A DNA stretch of 64,000 nucleotides from Rheum nobile (lineage: Eukaryota; Streptophyta; Magnoliopsida; Caryophyllales; Polygonaceae): assembly GCA_027886185.1 (NCBI GenBank), contig WOAB01000568.1, forward strand, positions 3,844,001-3,908,000, written 5' to 3'. Positions 1-9,512 of the stretch are shown here, one piece after another. Position 1 is the first letter of the stretch; the number at the start of each line of letters is the position of its first letter. The translations under genes were made by a program, and so were the position numbers. The notes below the pieces were generated by a model. It was not told the origin of the DNA, searched no databases, and worked only from the letters and a program-made list of their open reading frames with translations.

Positions 1-146
1 GAATAACACACGGGAGTAATAGGTCAACCTTGCTGAAGTCGCCATATAGATAGGAGGGGAGAAACCACGAGAATCCCTTTTCATATCTTTTCAAGTACTA
101 AGAATAATGTTCCAAATCCTCTTCTTTTCTTATTTTTCCAAAGATC

Positions 147-219
147 ACGCTGACGGAGGCAGAGTTGGAATAGATCCTCCGACTTGGAGGATCTATTCCA
201 ACTCTGCCTCCGGCAGCGT
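147..219. repeat. Near-perfect inverted repeat (hairpin)
   Basis: Bases 154-180 and 186-212 are perfect 27-bp inverted repeats around a 5-base spacer (GACTT). Pairing continues after one mismatch to 147 and 219. The right arm encodes, on the minus strand, the PEAELE residues of the antisense ORF. The left arm is therefore an inverted copy of coding sequence rather than an ancient palindrome. Confidence 0.9.
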
Positions 220-324
220 CCCCATCAGAGCATCTGCCTCCTTTAAAAGGAAAAGGGGGGGAGCCTCGTTCTTGCTCGAGTTCGAGTGAGTAGTAGACAA
301 CTTGGAAGAATCACTGGAAACCAT
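193..324 (-). pseudogene. N-terminal fragment of the Tat antisense ORF (aORF)
   Basis: An ATG-initiated reading frame of 43 codons runs leftwards from 324 to a TAG at 193-195. The start is MVSSDSSK. The C-terminal stretch TLPEAELE followed by stop, I and L matches TLTQPELDKIL in the antisense ORF of element I (near 39340), so this is the 5' end of the same gene. The ATG lies about 290 bp upstream of the LTR, as in element I (about 280 bp). The frame is cut short exactly inside a long inverted repeat, so the rest of the protein is missing or scrambled. Its function in the element is unknown to me. Confidence 0.6.
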
Positions 325-614
325 TTCCAGAACAGAAAGAGGGGGAAATCGGAAAGCAATGTTTTTTGGAAGAACTCAGAAAACCTACCAAAGCAAGGAG
401 CAAAGGGGAGAAGATGAATTGAAACCGTCAGAACCTGCTTCGGATTTATGGAGGGAATCATCAAGGCATAGAGACGTCCCATCACGCTGCGAGATTGTCG
501 CCACGTTAGCGCTCGCCTGTCACGCCCAGATCGGAGGGTGAAGATCGTGTGGAGTGGAAATTGTTTGGACTCCCGTTTCATAGCTGCCTTGAGCACAAAA
601 CAACTTGGGGCTAT

Positions 615-1261
615 TGTTGGGCCCAACATGTACCAATGGAGCCAGTGCAAGCGGATTGGGCCAAGACTCGAGTGAAGAGGTAGGCCGAGAAGACTGGAGA
701 GAGGCGTCGGACGTCCTCGAACGCATGGGATCCGACCAACCCCGAGAATTTCGCCCAGAGCATTAATTACTCGACCCAAGGCAAATGGAAACAAAATGAA
801 GCACAGGATTATGATGCCATTAAAGAAGAATCCTGGAGATCACGTATAGGAATAAATGGAGAATATCATGGAAACGGTAACGAACGAAGGAGAAAATACC
901 ATAAATAGACCATGAAAGAATGATCGACACACGACACATCTGCGAACAACACTCATCTACTCAGCTCTCGAAAAAGCTTGCTAGCATATCGATTCTCGTT
1001 CAATTCCCCTGGGGCGTTATCCGATTACAGCCGGTCGAGCCATCGGAATAGCCGGTCGGACAAGACCTGATCCCTTATTCCTCAAGGATAAGTTGTACTT
1101 CGATTCATTTCTGTCATCATTCGATCAATATATCATACTATAATTTCGCATCTACTTCATACGTGGTTGATTGTTTATTTGGTTTGGATTTATTTTATAC
1201 TATCTGGTCGACTCGTTACCCCGTCTAAGGCGATTTAGGTTGATTGATCTTTTCGCAAACA
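615..1261 (+). repeat. 3' LTR of T0 (647 bp)
   Basis: It begins TGTTGGGCCC and ends CGCAAACA, with TG/CA termini. The last ~50 bases (CGATTTAGG, then a GATCTTTTCGC-type end) match the ends of the Tat LTRs at 30574 and 39740. Confidence 0.7.
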
Positions 1262-1321
1262 ATCTCCATTTTGGGGTTCTAATTGACACAACCAATCTCT
1301 TATTGAAAAATACAACAGACA
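1262..1321 (+). pseudogene. Short plus-strand LINE ORF2 fragment
   Basis: These 60 bases lie between the T0 LTR and the next LTR element. The last codons (LIEKYNR) read in frame into the sequence after the downstream LTRs (HLLKYNK at 7552 and 13616). Removing the 1322-7551 element with one copy of AGACA rejoins a continuous LINE frame just upstream of reverse transcriptase. AGACA at 1317-1321 is the left target-site duplication. Confidence 0.7.
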
Positions 1322-2508
1322 TGATGTGACTATGTCGCATCATGAACAAGACTCAAGCCAATCAAACCATGAAGAGTCAAGCGCCGTCGCCGTCGCGCCT
1401 AGGGCATCCGAGCTAGGGCATGGAAGTTGGCCCGGCGATTCTCACAAATCTCCGAGCCATCTTTTGGGGGATGATTCCACTGGCCCTCTAGGAGATATGG
1501 AGCACAAGAATGCCTATGAAACTGGCGTAGAAGCAAGGAAGTGTCGCACACCTATGGTAGGCACAAGGGAGGCCGGCACTCGGGTCCTTCCGGGTCGAAT
1601 CACTCGGGCTCGAGCATTGCAAGAGGGACTCCAGGCTGGCTTGATGACCATGGGAGCGCCGAGCCAAATGGAAGAGAAGGACATGTGTTCCTTGGTGCAA
1701 CAACCGGGCTAGGCGCAAGGTTTCCTTAAGCCATGTGGGGCTTGTTTTGAAGAGGCATTTAATGCCGATTTTGTGTGGGTCTTCATGAAATTTTCTACCT
1801 TAGTTATTGGCTATGTTATGGTTAAAATTCAAGCATTAAAGGTTGGGTATATTAGGGGTAGCCGGCCCTTGTTTTTGGGGATGCAAACTGGAACAAAAAA
1901 CTTTGTTTTCTCACTCGTTTTTCAATGGAGTTTTTCTGCAGAATTTTAGTGTTTCTTCCATCACTTAGATAGCTTCAAATCCTAGGTTGTGAGTCATATC
2001 AACCTCCGTGCAAGGGCCTCCTTTGGTGCGTCATATCCAAAGCGAGTTCTTCACTAGTTCTTACAAGGCGAGGTGCGTCATATCCAACCTTTGTAAGTCC
2101 ATATCCCTTTGATCTAGCCCTATCTCTCCGCCTTCCATCCTTTCCTCAATCCACTCTTGAATCACCCCAAGATCATCCAAAGAGTCAGCCCAAGGCGCGC
2201 CCCAAACTGCCCTCAAATCTCCCTCTCGCCGGTGCCAAGTTCCTTGCAGAACCATCTGCGACACCTCAGTAGATTTGCCATATCGTCCGACTCCTAGATC
2301 AGTTTGCGCTCAGATTTTCAGGGAACAAGCTAGACTCCCGGATCTACCACTGGGATTTGGAATCACTTAATTCGAAGCCCGGACCAGAGACAACGATCCA
2401 TCTGAATACAGAAGATTCCCCTTGCCGGTTTGGTGTTGTCTCGCCTAATTCCTTTGGCTCTTGTGGACTTCCTCGCACCGAAGGCTGCATCCCGATCCTC
2501 ATGCATCA
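1322..2508 (+). repeat. 5' LTR of copy 1 (LTR-A)
   Basis: 1187 bp from TGATGTGAC to ATGCATCA, with TG/CA ends. It is almost identical to the truncated LTR at 7690-8575 and about 3.5% different from the 3' LTR at 6368-7551, with small indels. Confidence 0.9.
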
Positions 2509-2510
2509 TG

Positions 2511-2522
2511 TGGTATCAGAGC
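2511..2522 (+). promoter_or_regulatory. Primer binding site (initiator Met tRNA type)
   Basis: TGGTATCAGAGC lies two bases after the 5' LTR. This 12-mer is the usual plant complement of the 3' end of initiator methionine tRNA. Confidence 0.9.
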
Positions 2523-3040
2523 TACGCGAGGTATGTCCTAAACTTGGCTTAGAATTTCAAGTTACAATAGTGCAAGTAAAGTTCTAGCCGAATTGTTGTT
2601 GGCCTTGTTGTCCATGCGTATTGTGTCTTGTTCTTGGACATTTTTCTGCAAATTTTTGGGTTCGATTTCTGCATATTTCTGAGTGGAGATGAAGGGTTAA
2701 TGCAGTCATAAAAGATTAGGAGTTGTGGTTTGATGAAAGGTCTTGTGCATTGAATTGTTCGGTTTCCTTGTGCACTTTCACTTGCCCGAATTTAGTGCAT
2801 TTGTGACTGACCTTTGGCTGCTTTAAAACACATTAAAACAGAACATTTTGAGCCCATAAACCGAGCCTTGTATCCCCTGGACCACCCTTGCATTTTATGC
2901 AATCTTGACTAGTAATGCTTGCCTAGTCTTGTGTTTAGGATACGGGAACGGTTGCCTTGGTTGATTCTCTTTGTTTTGTTTTGTTGCATGCTCATTGTGA
3001 CTTGCCTTTGCTTGTCTCTACTTGTTTAAAAAAAAACTCC

Positions 3041-3175
3041 AGAAAAACCCGGTCTAAACAAGAGAGACCATAGAAAAAAGTGAGCTTATCCGGCTTGTGT
3101 TTGCTCTTGAAAAAAAAAGGTGCTCAAGAAAAACCCGGCCTAAATAGGAGAGGCCATAGAAAAAAGTGAGCCAAC
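3041..3175 (+). promoter_or_regulatory. Two related stem-loops in the retrotransposon leader
   Basis: Two diverged copies of a ~45-base module sit about 86 bases apart in the untranslated leader. In the first, GGTCT (3051-3055) pairs with AGACC (3065-3069) across a 9-base loop. In the second, GGCCT (3137-3141) pairs with AGGCC (3151-3155), also across 9 bases. The stem differs at one pair, T-A against C-G, so pairing is preserved. Each copy is followed by CATAGAAAAAAGTGAGC. A packaging or dimerisation signal is an inference. Confidence 0.55.
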
Positions 3176-3446
3176 CTAAGAGCTAATTCAGTTTTTAAGT
3201 GAAAAAAAAAAGAGTTTTCAAAATCAAGTGCGTACTTAGTAGCTTCCTAGACATAGGTCCGGGCAAGCTAGCTAGTCTTTGTTCGCCTAGCCAAACCTTT
3301 CCTAGCCGTGACCTACTTTCACTTGCATCTTGTTGTGATTTGAGTTCTAGGTCAGTTTTGGGGCTATCTAGTTTGGCTTGGTATACTACATCTTGCTTGG
3401 TTTTATGTTGTTGCTTTGGTGCTTGGTTGTTTGCAATTGTCTAGGG

Positions 3447-5111
3447 ATGGTGGATGATAACCAACCCGGGAAGGAGCTAGCCATGTCTTCACAAGGGAAT
3501 GTATCTCCAGCCCTGGAAGAGGCCTTGCAAGACCTTCGGCAAACCTTGCTATCTATCAATGCACGGCTGGAAAGTGTGGAGCGCAAACAAGAGGATACCG
3601 TCGAGCAATTGCAACAATTGAGTGTCAACCGTCCTCCAAGATGTGGTCATGTGGTGCCACAAGTTCAAAGAGAAGTCATTGGGTCCGCCCCTAATAATGT
3701 GGACCATGTGCAATTGCAGGAGGAAGCGTCTTCTTCTCACACGCCGAGGGTGTCTTTGGCGCCACAAGGGGGATATGCGGCGTACGAAGCGCCACCATTT
3801 GTAGCAACCTCGGGGGTAAGTATGTTTAATGATTTTGCTACATTTCCTAATAATATCCCTATTGGTGGTACTAACCTTCCAGGTTATGGAGTTGGAGGCT
3901 ATGACTCTTATGGGCGATCTCAAGCTACACCTACGCCCACCTCCAATCTTTTCCCTCCACAAATGGCGATGAGGGGACCTCAAGTCCGTGCACCTATGAG
4001 GCCTACAATGCCTCCCCAACGACATGTTCTCCCGGCCTACCATGAAGAAAGGCCATAAGGAAGGGAGCAACACCACGGTGTTAAGCTCCATGTGCAAACA
4101 TTTGCGGGATCTTCCAACGGGGATGAGTGCTTGGATTGGATGGCCAAAACTGAGTCTATCTTCGAGTTCTATGGGTATGATGATGCTAGGAGGGTCTCCA
4201 TCGCCGCAATTCACTTCATCGACTTCGCCTACCATTGGTGGCAAGAGGACCAGGCGGAGCGGCGCCGCATGGGATATGATCCCATTAGGACTTGGCAAGA
4301 GCTCAAGGATGCTTTTTCGGAGCGTTTTGTGCCAAGGGACTATACCGAAAGGGTGCACGCCAAGCTGGAGCAAGTGCGCCAAGGAAGTCGTACTCCCGAT
4401 GAGTACTTCAAGGAGCTTCGGACTCTCATCTTCCGATCCGGCCTTCGCTTTCCCGACGGGTATGTTATCTCTAAGTTTATCAATGGCTTGAATTCTGATC
4501 TTTGTGCTATTGTTAACATGCAGCATTTTGTCCGGGGAACAAGTATTGAGGAGGTTCTACACTACACGAATCATGTCAACAAGAACCAACCTCAAAGGAG
4601 GCAACCGAGCTCCACCTCTCGGTCGTGGCATTCCTCTACGCCTAATGCCACCTCCAACCAGCCAAAGAAGCAAGAGTATAGGCGTGAGTTGCCACCCTCG
4701 CAGCCTAGGAAAGATGCACTACCTCCTCGGCCAAAGCAAGAAAATGGGAACTGAGCGAGCGACTTCAAATGCTTCAAGTGTCTTGGGCTAGGCCACTATG
4801 CCCGGGACTGCCCTAATGAGAGGAAGGTGCTCCTCACTTCTCAAGGAGAATATGAGTTTGAAGAGGAACCGGCTGAGCACGTGGAAGAAGAATCCGAGGA
4901 GCAAGAAGAGGAGGAAGAGCTCCATGTGTTGGCAGCCCAAGGGGAGTGCTTTGTCATCCAAAGAACCTTGTTCATGACGGAAAGCTCCACTACTCCAAGT
5001 CAGTGGGAAACCATCTTCCATACCCGTTGCACCATCAAGGATAAGGTATGTAGTGTCATCATCGACGGTGGGTCTTGTTGCAACATCATCGATGAGGAGG
5101 TAGTTAAGTGA
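3447..5111 (+). pseudogene. gag: gag-protease of copy 1 (capsid, zinc knuckle, aspartic protease)
   Basis: The ATG at 3447 starts MVDDNQPG, followed by a coiled-coil-like stretch (residues ~15-60) and a Pro/Gly-rich linker. The retrotransposon capsid domain covers ~4092-4520 (YHWWQED, FVPRDYTERV, GSRTPDEYFKELR). A CCHC knuckle follows (CFKCLGLGHYARDC, near 4770-4812), then an acidic linker and a retropepsin-like stretch (VIIDGGSCCNIID, ~5060-5095). The protease motif reads D-G-G. All parts are in one frame, broken by stops at 4056 (TAA), 4752 (TGA) and 5109 (TGA). The same stops are in copy 2, so the frame was broken before duplication. It would form the particle and process Gag if intact. 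Long antisense frames opposite it are mirror images. Confidence 0.85.
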
Positions 5112-6773
5112 TTCTCTCTTCCTACTTCTCCCCATCCTATGCCTTACCCTTTGTGTTGGCTTAATTCTAACTCTCCTATTCAAGTTAGGGAAAGGTGTGT
5201 TATTTCTTTTTCCATAGGTCCTTATGCGGATGAGGTTGAGTGTGACGTGGTCCCGATGACCGCATGTCACCTCTTGCTTGGAAGGCCGTGGCAATATGAT
5301 AGGAGTGTTATCCATGATGGCGTCTCCAACGAGTACTCCTTCCACAAGGATGGCAAGAAGGTCACCTTACACCCCTTGACTCCTCATGAGATCATGCTTG
5401 ATCATGTGGCCAAGGAGAAGCGGAAAAAGCACCAAGGCCGTGAGGAGAAGAAGAGCAAGAAGCTGGCCATTGGTGGTAGCGTGGGCACTTCCAACCAACT
5501 CCTTTTGGCCAAGCCTAAGGAAGTTGTCCACGCCATCCGGGGAAGTAACACTTGTCTCCTACTCTTGTATCATGATGTATATTTGTCTTCTCAAAGGTTG
5601 GATGACCTTCCCTCACCTATCTCTCGTCTTTTGCAGGATTATGAGGAACTCTTTCAAGACGAGGTGCCAAGTGATGTCAAATTCCTGAGCTATTTTTGGA
5701 AGACACTTTGGGCTAAGTTGGGCACAAAGTTTCTCTTCTCCACCACTTGTCATCCACAAACGGATGGACAAACTGAGGTAGTAAATCGTACCCTTGGTTC
5801 TCTTTTGTGCTCTCTTTTGTCTACTAACTTGCACAGGTGGGAAGAGTGCCTAGCCTTCATAGAATTTGCTTACAACCGCTCGGTGCATTCGGCCACCAAT
5901 AAGACTCCTTTTGAGGTGGTTTATGGGCGCAACCCCATTACACCACTTGATTTGATGCCTTATGCAACTAAGGACCGGGAGAGCCGTGAAGGACTTGATC
6001 ATGCTGCTAGGATCAAGAAGCTTTATGAGGATACACGCCTTCAATTGGAGAGGCACACAATGCAATATGTGCGTCAAGCCAACAAGGGGCGTAAGGAGGT
6101 CATTTTTTAGCCCGGCGACCTCGTATGTGTGCACTTGAGGAAGGAGCGTTTTTCGTCACTTCGGAACTCCAAACTCAAGCCAAGGGGTGATGGTCCTTTT
6201 CAGGTTTTGGAACGAATCAATGATAATGCTTACATGATCGAGTTACCACCAAGCTATGGCGTTCATGAGGTATTCAACGTATTCGATCTTGCACCTTTCT
6301 TTCTTGACAATGATGATGAGTTTCAGGATCAAGATTCATGGGCGAATCCTTTTCAAGAAGGGGAGGATGATGTGACTATGTCACATCATGAACAAGACTC
6401 AAGCCAATCAAGCCAAGAAGAGTCAAGCGCCGACTCCGCCGCGCCTAGGGCATCCGAGCTAGGGCATGGAAGTTGGTCCGACAATTCTCACAACCCTATG
6501 AGCCATATTTTGGGGGATGATTCCACTGGCCCTCTAGGAGATATGGAGCACAAGAATGCCTATGAAACTGGCGTAGAAGCAAGGAAGTGTCGCACACCTA
6601 TGGTAGGCACAAGGGAGGCCGGTCCTTCCGGGTCGAATCACTTGGGCTCGGGCTCGAGCATTGCAAGAGGGACTCCAGGCTGGCTTGATGACCATGGGAG
6701 CGCCGAGCCAAATGGAAGAGAAGGCCATGTGTGCCTTGGTGCAACAACCGGGCTAGGCGCAAGGTTTCCTTAA
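5112..6773 (+). pseudogene. Protease tail joined to integrase C-terminal half, copy 1
   Basis: The frame continues with the protease-linker region (LLLGRPWQYDRSV, near 5275-5310) and a Lys-rich linker, up to LFQDEVPS near 5650-5673. The sequence then jumps to the integrase core (DVKFLSYFWKTLWAKLG, HPQTDGQTEVVNRTLG). The missing stretch would hold RT, RNase H, the zinc domain and the first catalytic Asp. The integrase end (FAYNRSVHSATNKTPFEVVYG; GDGPFQVLERINDNAY at ~6190-6235) is followed by PFQEGEDDVT and runs on into the 3' LTR to a stop at 6773. A TAG at 6108-6110 breaks it. The deletion kept the gag frame, so only stops interrupt the whole gag-to-integrase frame in this copy. Confidence 0.85.
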
Positions 6774-7551
6774 GCCATGTGGGGCTTGTTTTGAAGAGGC
6801 ATTTAATGCCGATTTTGTGTGGGTCTTCATGACATTTTCTACCTTAGTTATTGGCTATGTTATGGTTAAAATTCCAGCATTAAAGGTTGGGTATATTAGG
6901 GGTAGCCGGCCCTTGTTTTTGGGGATGCAAACTGGAACCAAAAACTTTGTTTTCTCTCTCGTTTTTCAATGGAGTTTTCTACAGAATTTTAGTGTTTCTT
7001 CCATCACTTAGATAGCTTCAAATCCCAGGTTGTGAGTCATATCAACCTCCGTGCAAGGGCCTCCTTTGGTGTGTCATATCCAAAGCGAGTTCTTCACTAG
7101 TTCTTACAAGGCGAGGTGCGTCATATCCAACCTTTGTAAGTCCATATCCCTTCGATCTAGCCCTATCTCTCCGCCTTCCATCCTGTCCTCAATCCACTCT
7201 TGAATCACCCCAAGATCATCCAAAGAGTCAGCCCAAGGCACGCCCCAAACTGCCCTCAAATCTCCCTCTCTCCGGTGCCAAGTTCCTTGCGGAACCATCT
7301 GCGACACCTCAGTAGATTCACCATATCTTCCGACTCCTAGATCAGTTCGCGCTCCGATTTTCAGGGAACAAGCTAGACTCCCGGATCTACCACTGGGATT
7401 TGGAATCACTCAATTCGGAGTCCGGACCAGAGAGAACGATCCATCTGAATACAGAAGATTCCCCTTGCCGGTTTGGTGTTGTCTCGCCTAATTCCTTTGG
7501 CTCTTGTGGACTTCCTCGCACCGAAGACTGTATCCCGATCCTCACGCATCA
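6368..7551 (+). repeat. 3' LTR of copy 1 (LTR-B)
   Basis: 1184 bp, TGATGTGAC to CACGCATCA, followed by the duplication AGACA. It is preceded by a purine run (AAGAAGGGGAGGA). It differs from LTR-A at about 40 positions and from LTR-D (12432-13615) at only about six, because B and D are products of the later tandem duplication. Confidence 0.9.
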
Positions 7552-7689
7552 AGACATCTGCTAAAATATAACAAATTACTACAATTCCAAAATGCTTATT
7601 GTAAACAACGTGCAAAGCCATTACTACCTTCAAAACACGGACAAAAACTCCAAATACTTTCAAACTGTCTCAAATATAAGATCCTACAA
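7552..7689 (+). pseudogene. LINE flank duplicated with the LTR element
   Basis: This is the same sequence as 13616-13752 except for a few changes. It begins with the AGACA duplication and reads HLLKYNK and KQRAKP in the LINE frame. It stops abruptly at the duplication junction. Confidence 0.85.
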
Positions 7690-8575
7690 GAGGGACTCCA
7701 GGCTGGCTTGATGACCATGGGAGCGCCGAGCCAAATGGAAGAGAAGGACATGTGTTCCTTGGTGCAACAACCGGGCTAGGCGCAAGGTTTCCTTAAGCCA
7801 TGTGGGGCTTGTTTTGAAGAGGCATTTAATGCCGATTTTGTGTGGGTCTTCATGAAATTTTCTACCTTAGTTATTGGCTATGTTATGGTTAAAATTCAAG
7901 CATTAAAGGTTGGGTATATTAGGGGTAGCCGGCCCTTGTTTTTGGGGATGCAAACTGGAACAAAAAACTTTGTTTTCTCACTCGTTTTTCAATGGAGTTT
8001 TTCTGCAGAATTTTAGTGTTTCTTCCATCACTTAGATAGCTTCAAATCCTAGGTTGTGAGTCATATCAACCTCCGTGCAAGGGCCTCCTTTGGTGCGTCA
8101 TATCCAAAGCGAGTTCTTCACTAGTTCTTACAAGGCGAGGTGCGTCATATCCAACCTTTGTAAGTCCATATCCCTTTGATCTAGCCCTATCTCTCCGCCT
8201 TCCATCCTTTCCTCAATCCACTCTTGAATCACCCCAAGATCATCCAAAGAGTCAGCCCAAGGCGCGCCCCAAACTGCCCTCAAATCTCCCTCTCGCCGGT
8301 GCCAAGTTCCTTGCAGAACCATCTGCGACACCTCAGTAGATTTGCCATATCGTCCGACTCCTAGATCAGTTTGCGCTCAGATTTTCAGGGAACAAGCTAG
8401 ACTCCCGGATCTACCACTGGGATTTGGAATCACTTAATTCGAAGCCCGGACCAGAGACAACGATCCATCTGAATACAGAAGATTCCCCTTGCCGGTTTGG
8501 TGTTGTCTCGCCTAATTCCTTTGGCTCTTGTGGACTTCCTCGCACCGAAGGCTGCATCCCGATCCTCACGCATCA
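7690..8575 (+). repeat. Truncated 5' LTR of copy 2 (LTR-C)
   Basis: 886 bp corresponding to 1622-2508 of LTR-A. I saw only about one difference (ATGCATCA against ACGCATCA at the end). Confidence 0.9.
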
Positions 8576-8577
8576 TG

Positions 8578-8589
8578 TGGTATCAGAGC
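8578..8589 (+). promoter_or_regulatory. Primer binding site of copy 2
   Basis: TGGTATCAGAGC lies two bases after the LTR-C end, as in copy 1. Confidence 0.85.
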
Positions 8590-9107
8590 TACGCGAGGTA
8601 TGTCCTAAACTTGGCTTAGAATTTCAAGTTACAATAGTGCAAGTAAAGTTCTAGCCGAATTGTTGTTGGCCTTGTTGTCCATGCGTATTGTGTCTTGTTC
8701 TTGGACATTTTTCTGCAAATTTTTGGGTTCGATTTCTGCATATTTCTGAGTGGAGATGAAGGGTTAATGCAGTCAGAAAAGATTAGGAGTTGTGGTTTGA
8801 TGAAAGGTCTTGTGCATTGAATTGTTCGGTTTCCTTGTGCACTTTCACTTGCCCGAATTTAGTGAATTTGTGACTGACCTTTGGCTGCTTTAAAACACAT
8901 TAAAACAGAACATTTTGAGCCCATAAACCGAGCCTTGTATCCCCTGGACCACCCTTGCATTTTATGCAATCTTGACTAGTAATGCTTGCCTAGTCTTGTG
9001 TTTAGGATACGGGAACGGTTGCCTTGGTTGATTCTCTTTGTTTTGTTTTGTTGCATGCTCATTGTGACTTGCCTTTGCTTGTCTCTACTTGTTTAAAAAA
9101 AAACTCC

Positions 9108-9240
9108 AGAAAAACCCGGTCTAAACAAGAGAGACCATAGAAAAAAGTGAGCTTATCCGGCTTGTGTTTGCTCTTGAAAAAAAAAGGTGCTCAAGAAAAA
9201 CCCGGCCTAAATAGGAGAGGCCATAGAAAAAAGTGAGCCA
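9108..9240 (+). promoter_or_regulatory. Leader stem-loop pair, copy 2
   Basis: The same two modules as in copy 1. GGTCT (9118-9122) pairs with AGACC (9132-9136), and GGCCT (9204-9208) with AGGCC (9218-9222). They add no independent evolutionary evidence, because this copy arose by recent duplication. Confidence 0.5.
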
Positions 9241-9512
9241 ACCTAAGAGCTAATTCAGTTTTTAAGTGAAAAAAAAAGAGTTTTCAAAATCAGGTGCGTA
9301 CTTAGTAGCTTCCTAGACATAGGTCCGGGCAAGCTAGCTAGTCTTTGTTCGCCTAGCCAAACCTTTCCTAGCCGTGACCTACTTTCACTTGCATCTTGTT
9401 GTGATTTGAGTTCTAGGTCAGTTTTGGGGCTATCTTGTTTGGCTTGGTATACTACATCTTGCTTGGTTTTATGTTGTTGCTTTGGTGCTTGGTTGTTTGC
9501 AATTGTCTAGGG

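Larger units (their letters stand above)
1..1261 (+). mobile_element. 3' end of a Tat-lineage LTR retrotransposon (T0), 5' part outside window
   Basis: The segment ends in a TG...CA long terminal repeat preceded by a purine-rich tract (CTTGGGGCTAT). The LTR starts TGTTGGGCCC and ends with GATTTAGG and CGCAAACA, like the LTRs of the two Tat elements later in the window. Upstream, on the opposite strand, lies the start of the same antisense gene that those elements carry. The 5' LTR, gag and pol lie left of the window, so no target-site duplication can be checked. It abuts a 60-bp piece of LINE coding sequence and was probably inserted into that LINE. Confidence 0.75.
1322..7551 (+). mobile_element. 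Chromovirus-like Ty3/gypsy element, gag-PR only, copy 1
   Basis: A complete LTR-to-LTR element flanked by AGACA at 1317-1321 and 7552-7556. It has an initiator-Met-type primer site, a ~920-bp leader, a gag-protease frame and the C-terminal part of integrase running into the 3' LTR. Reverse transcriptase, RNase H and the start of integrase are missing, with the junction near 5670. LTRs of TGATG...CATCA type and a pol end encoded by the LTR recall the CRM clade, but without RT I cannot assign a clade. It was inserted in the plus-strand LINE. The two LTRs differ at about 40 of 1,180 positions, so the insertion is not recent. Confidence 0.85.

Noticed and set aside
243..794. 183-codon minus-strand frame crossing the T0 LTR
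   Set aside because: It is in a different frame from the recognisable antisense ORF (ATG at 324), runs through the LTR start and has no domain.
3549..4526. 325-codon minus-strand open frame opposite gag, present in both copies (also 9615-10592)
   Set aside because: It is exactly antisense to the capsid domain, and its composition follows the gag codons. Its presence in both copies is explained by the recent tandem duplication, so conservation carries no weight.
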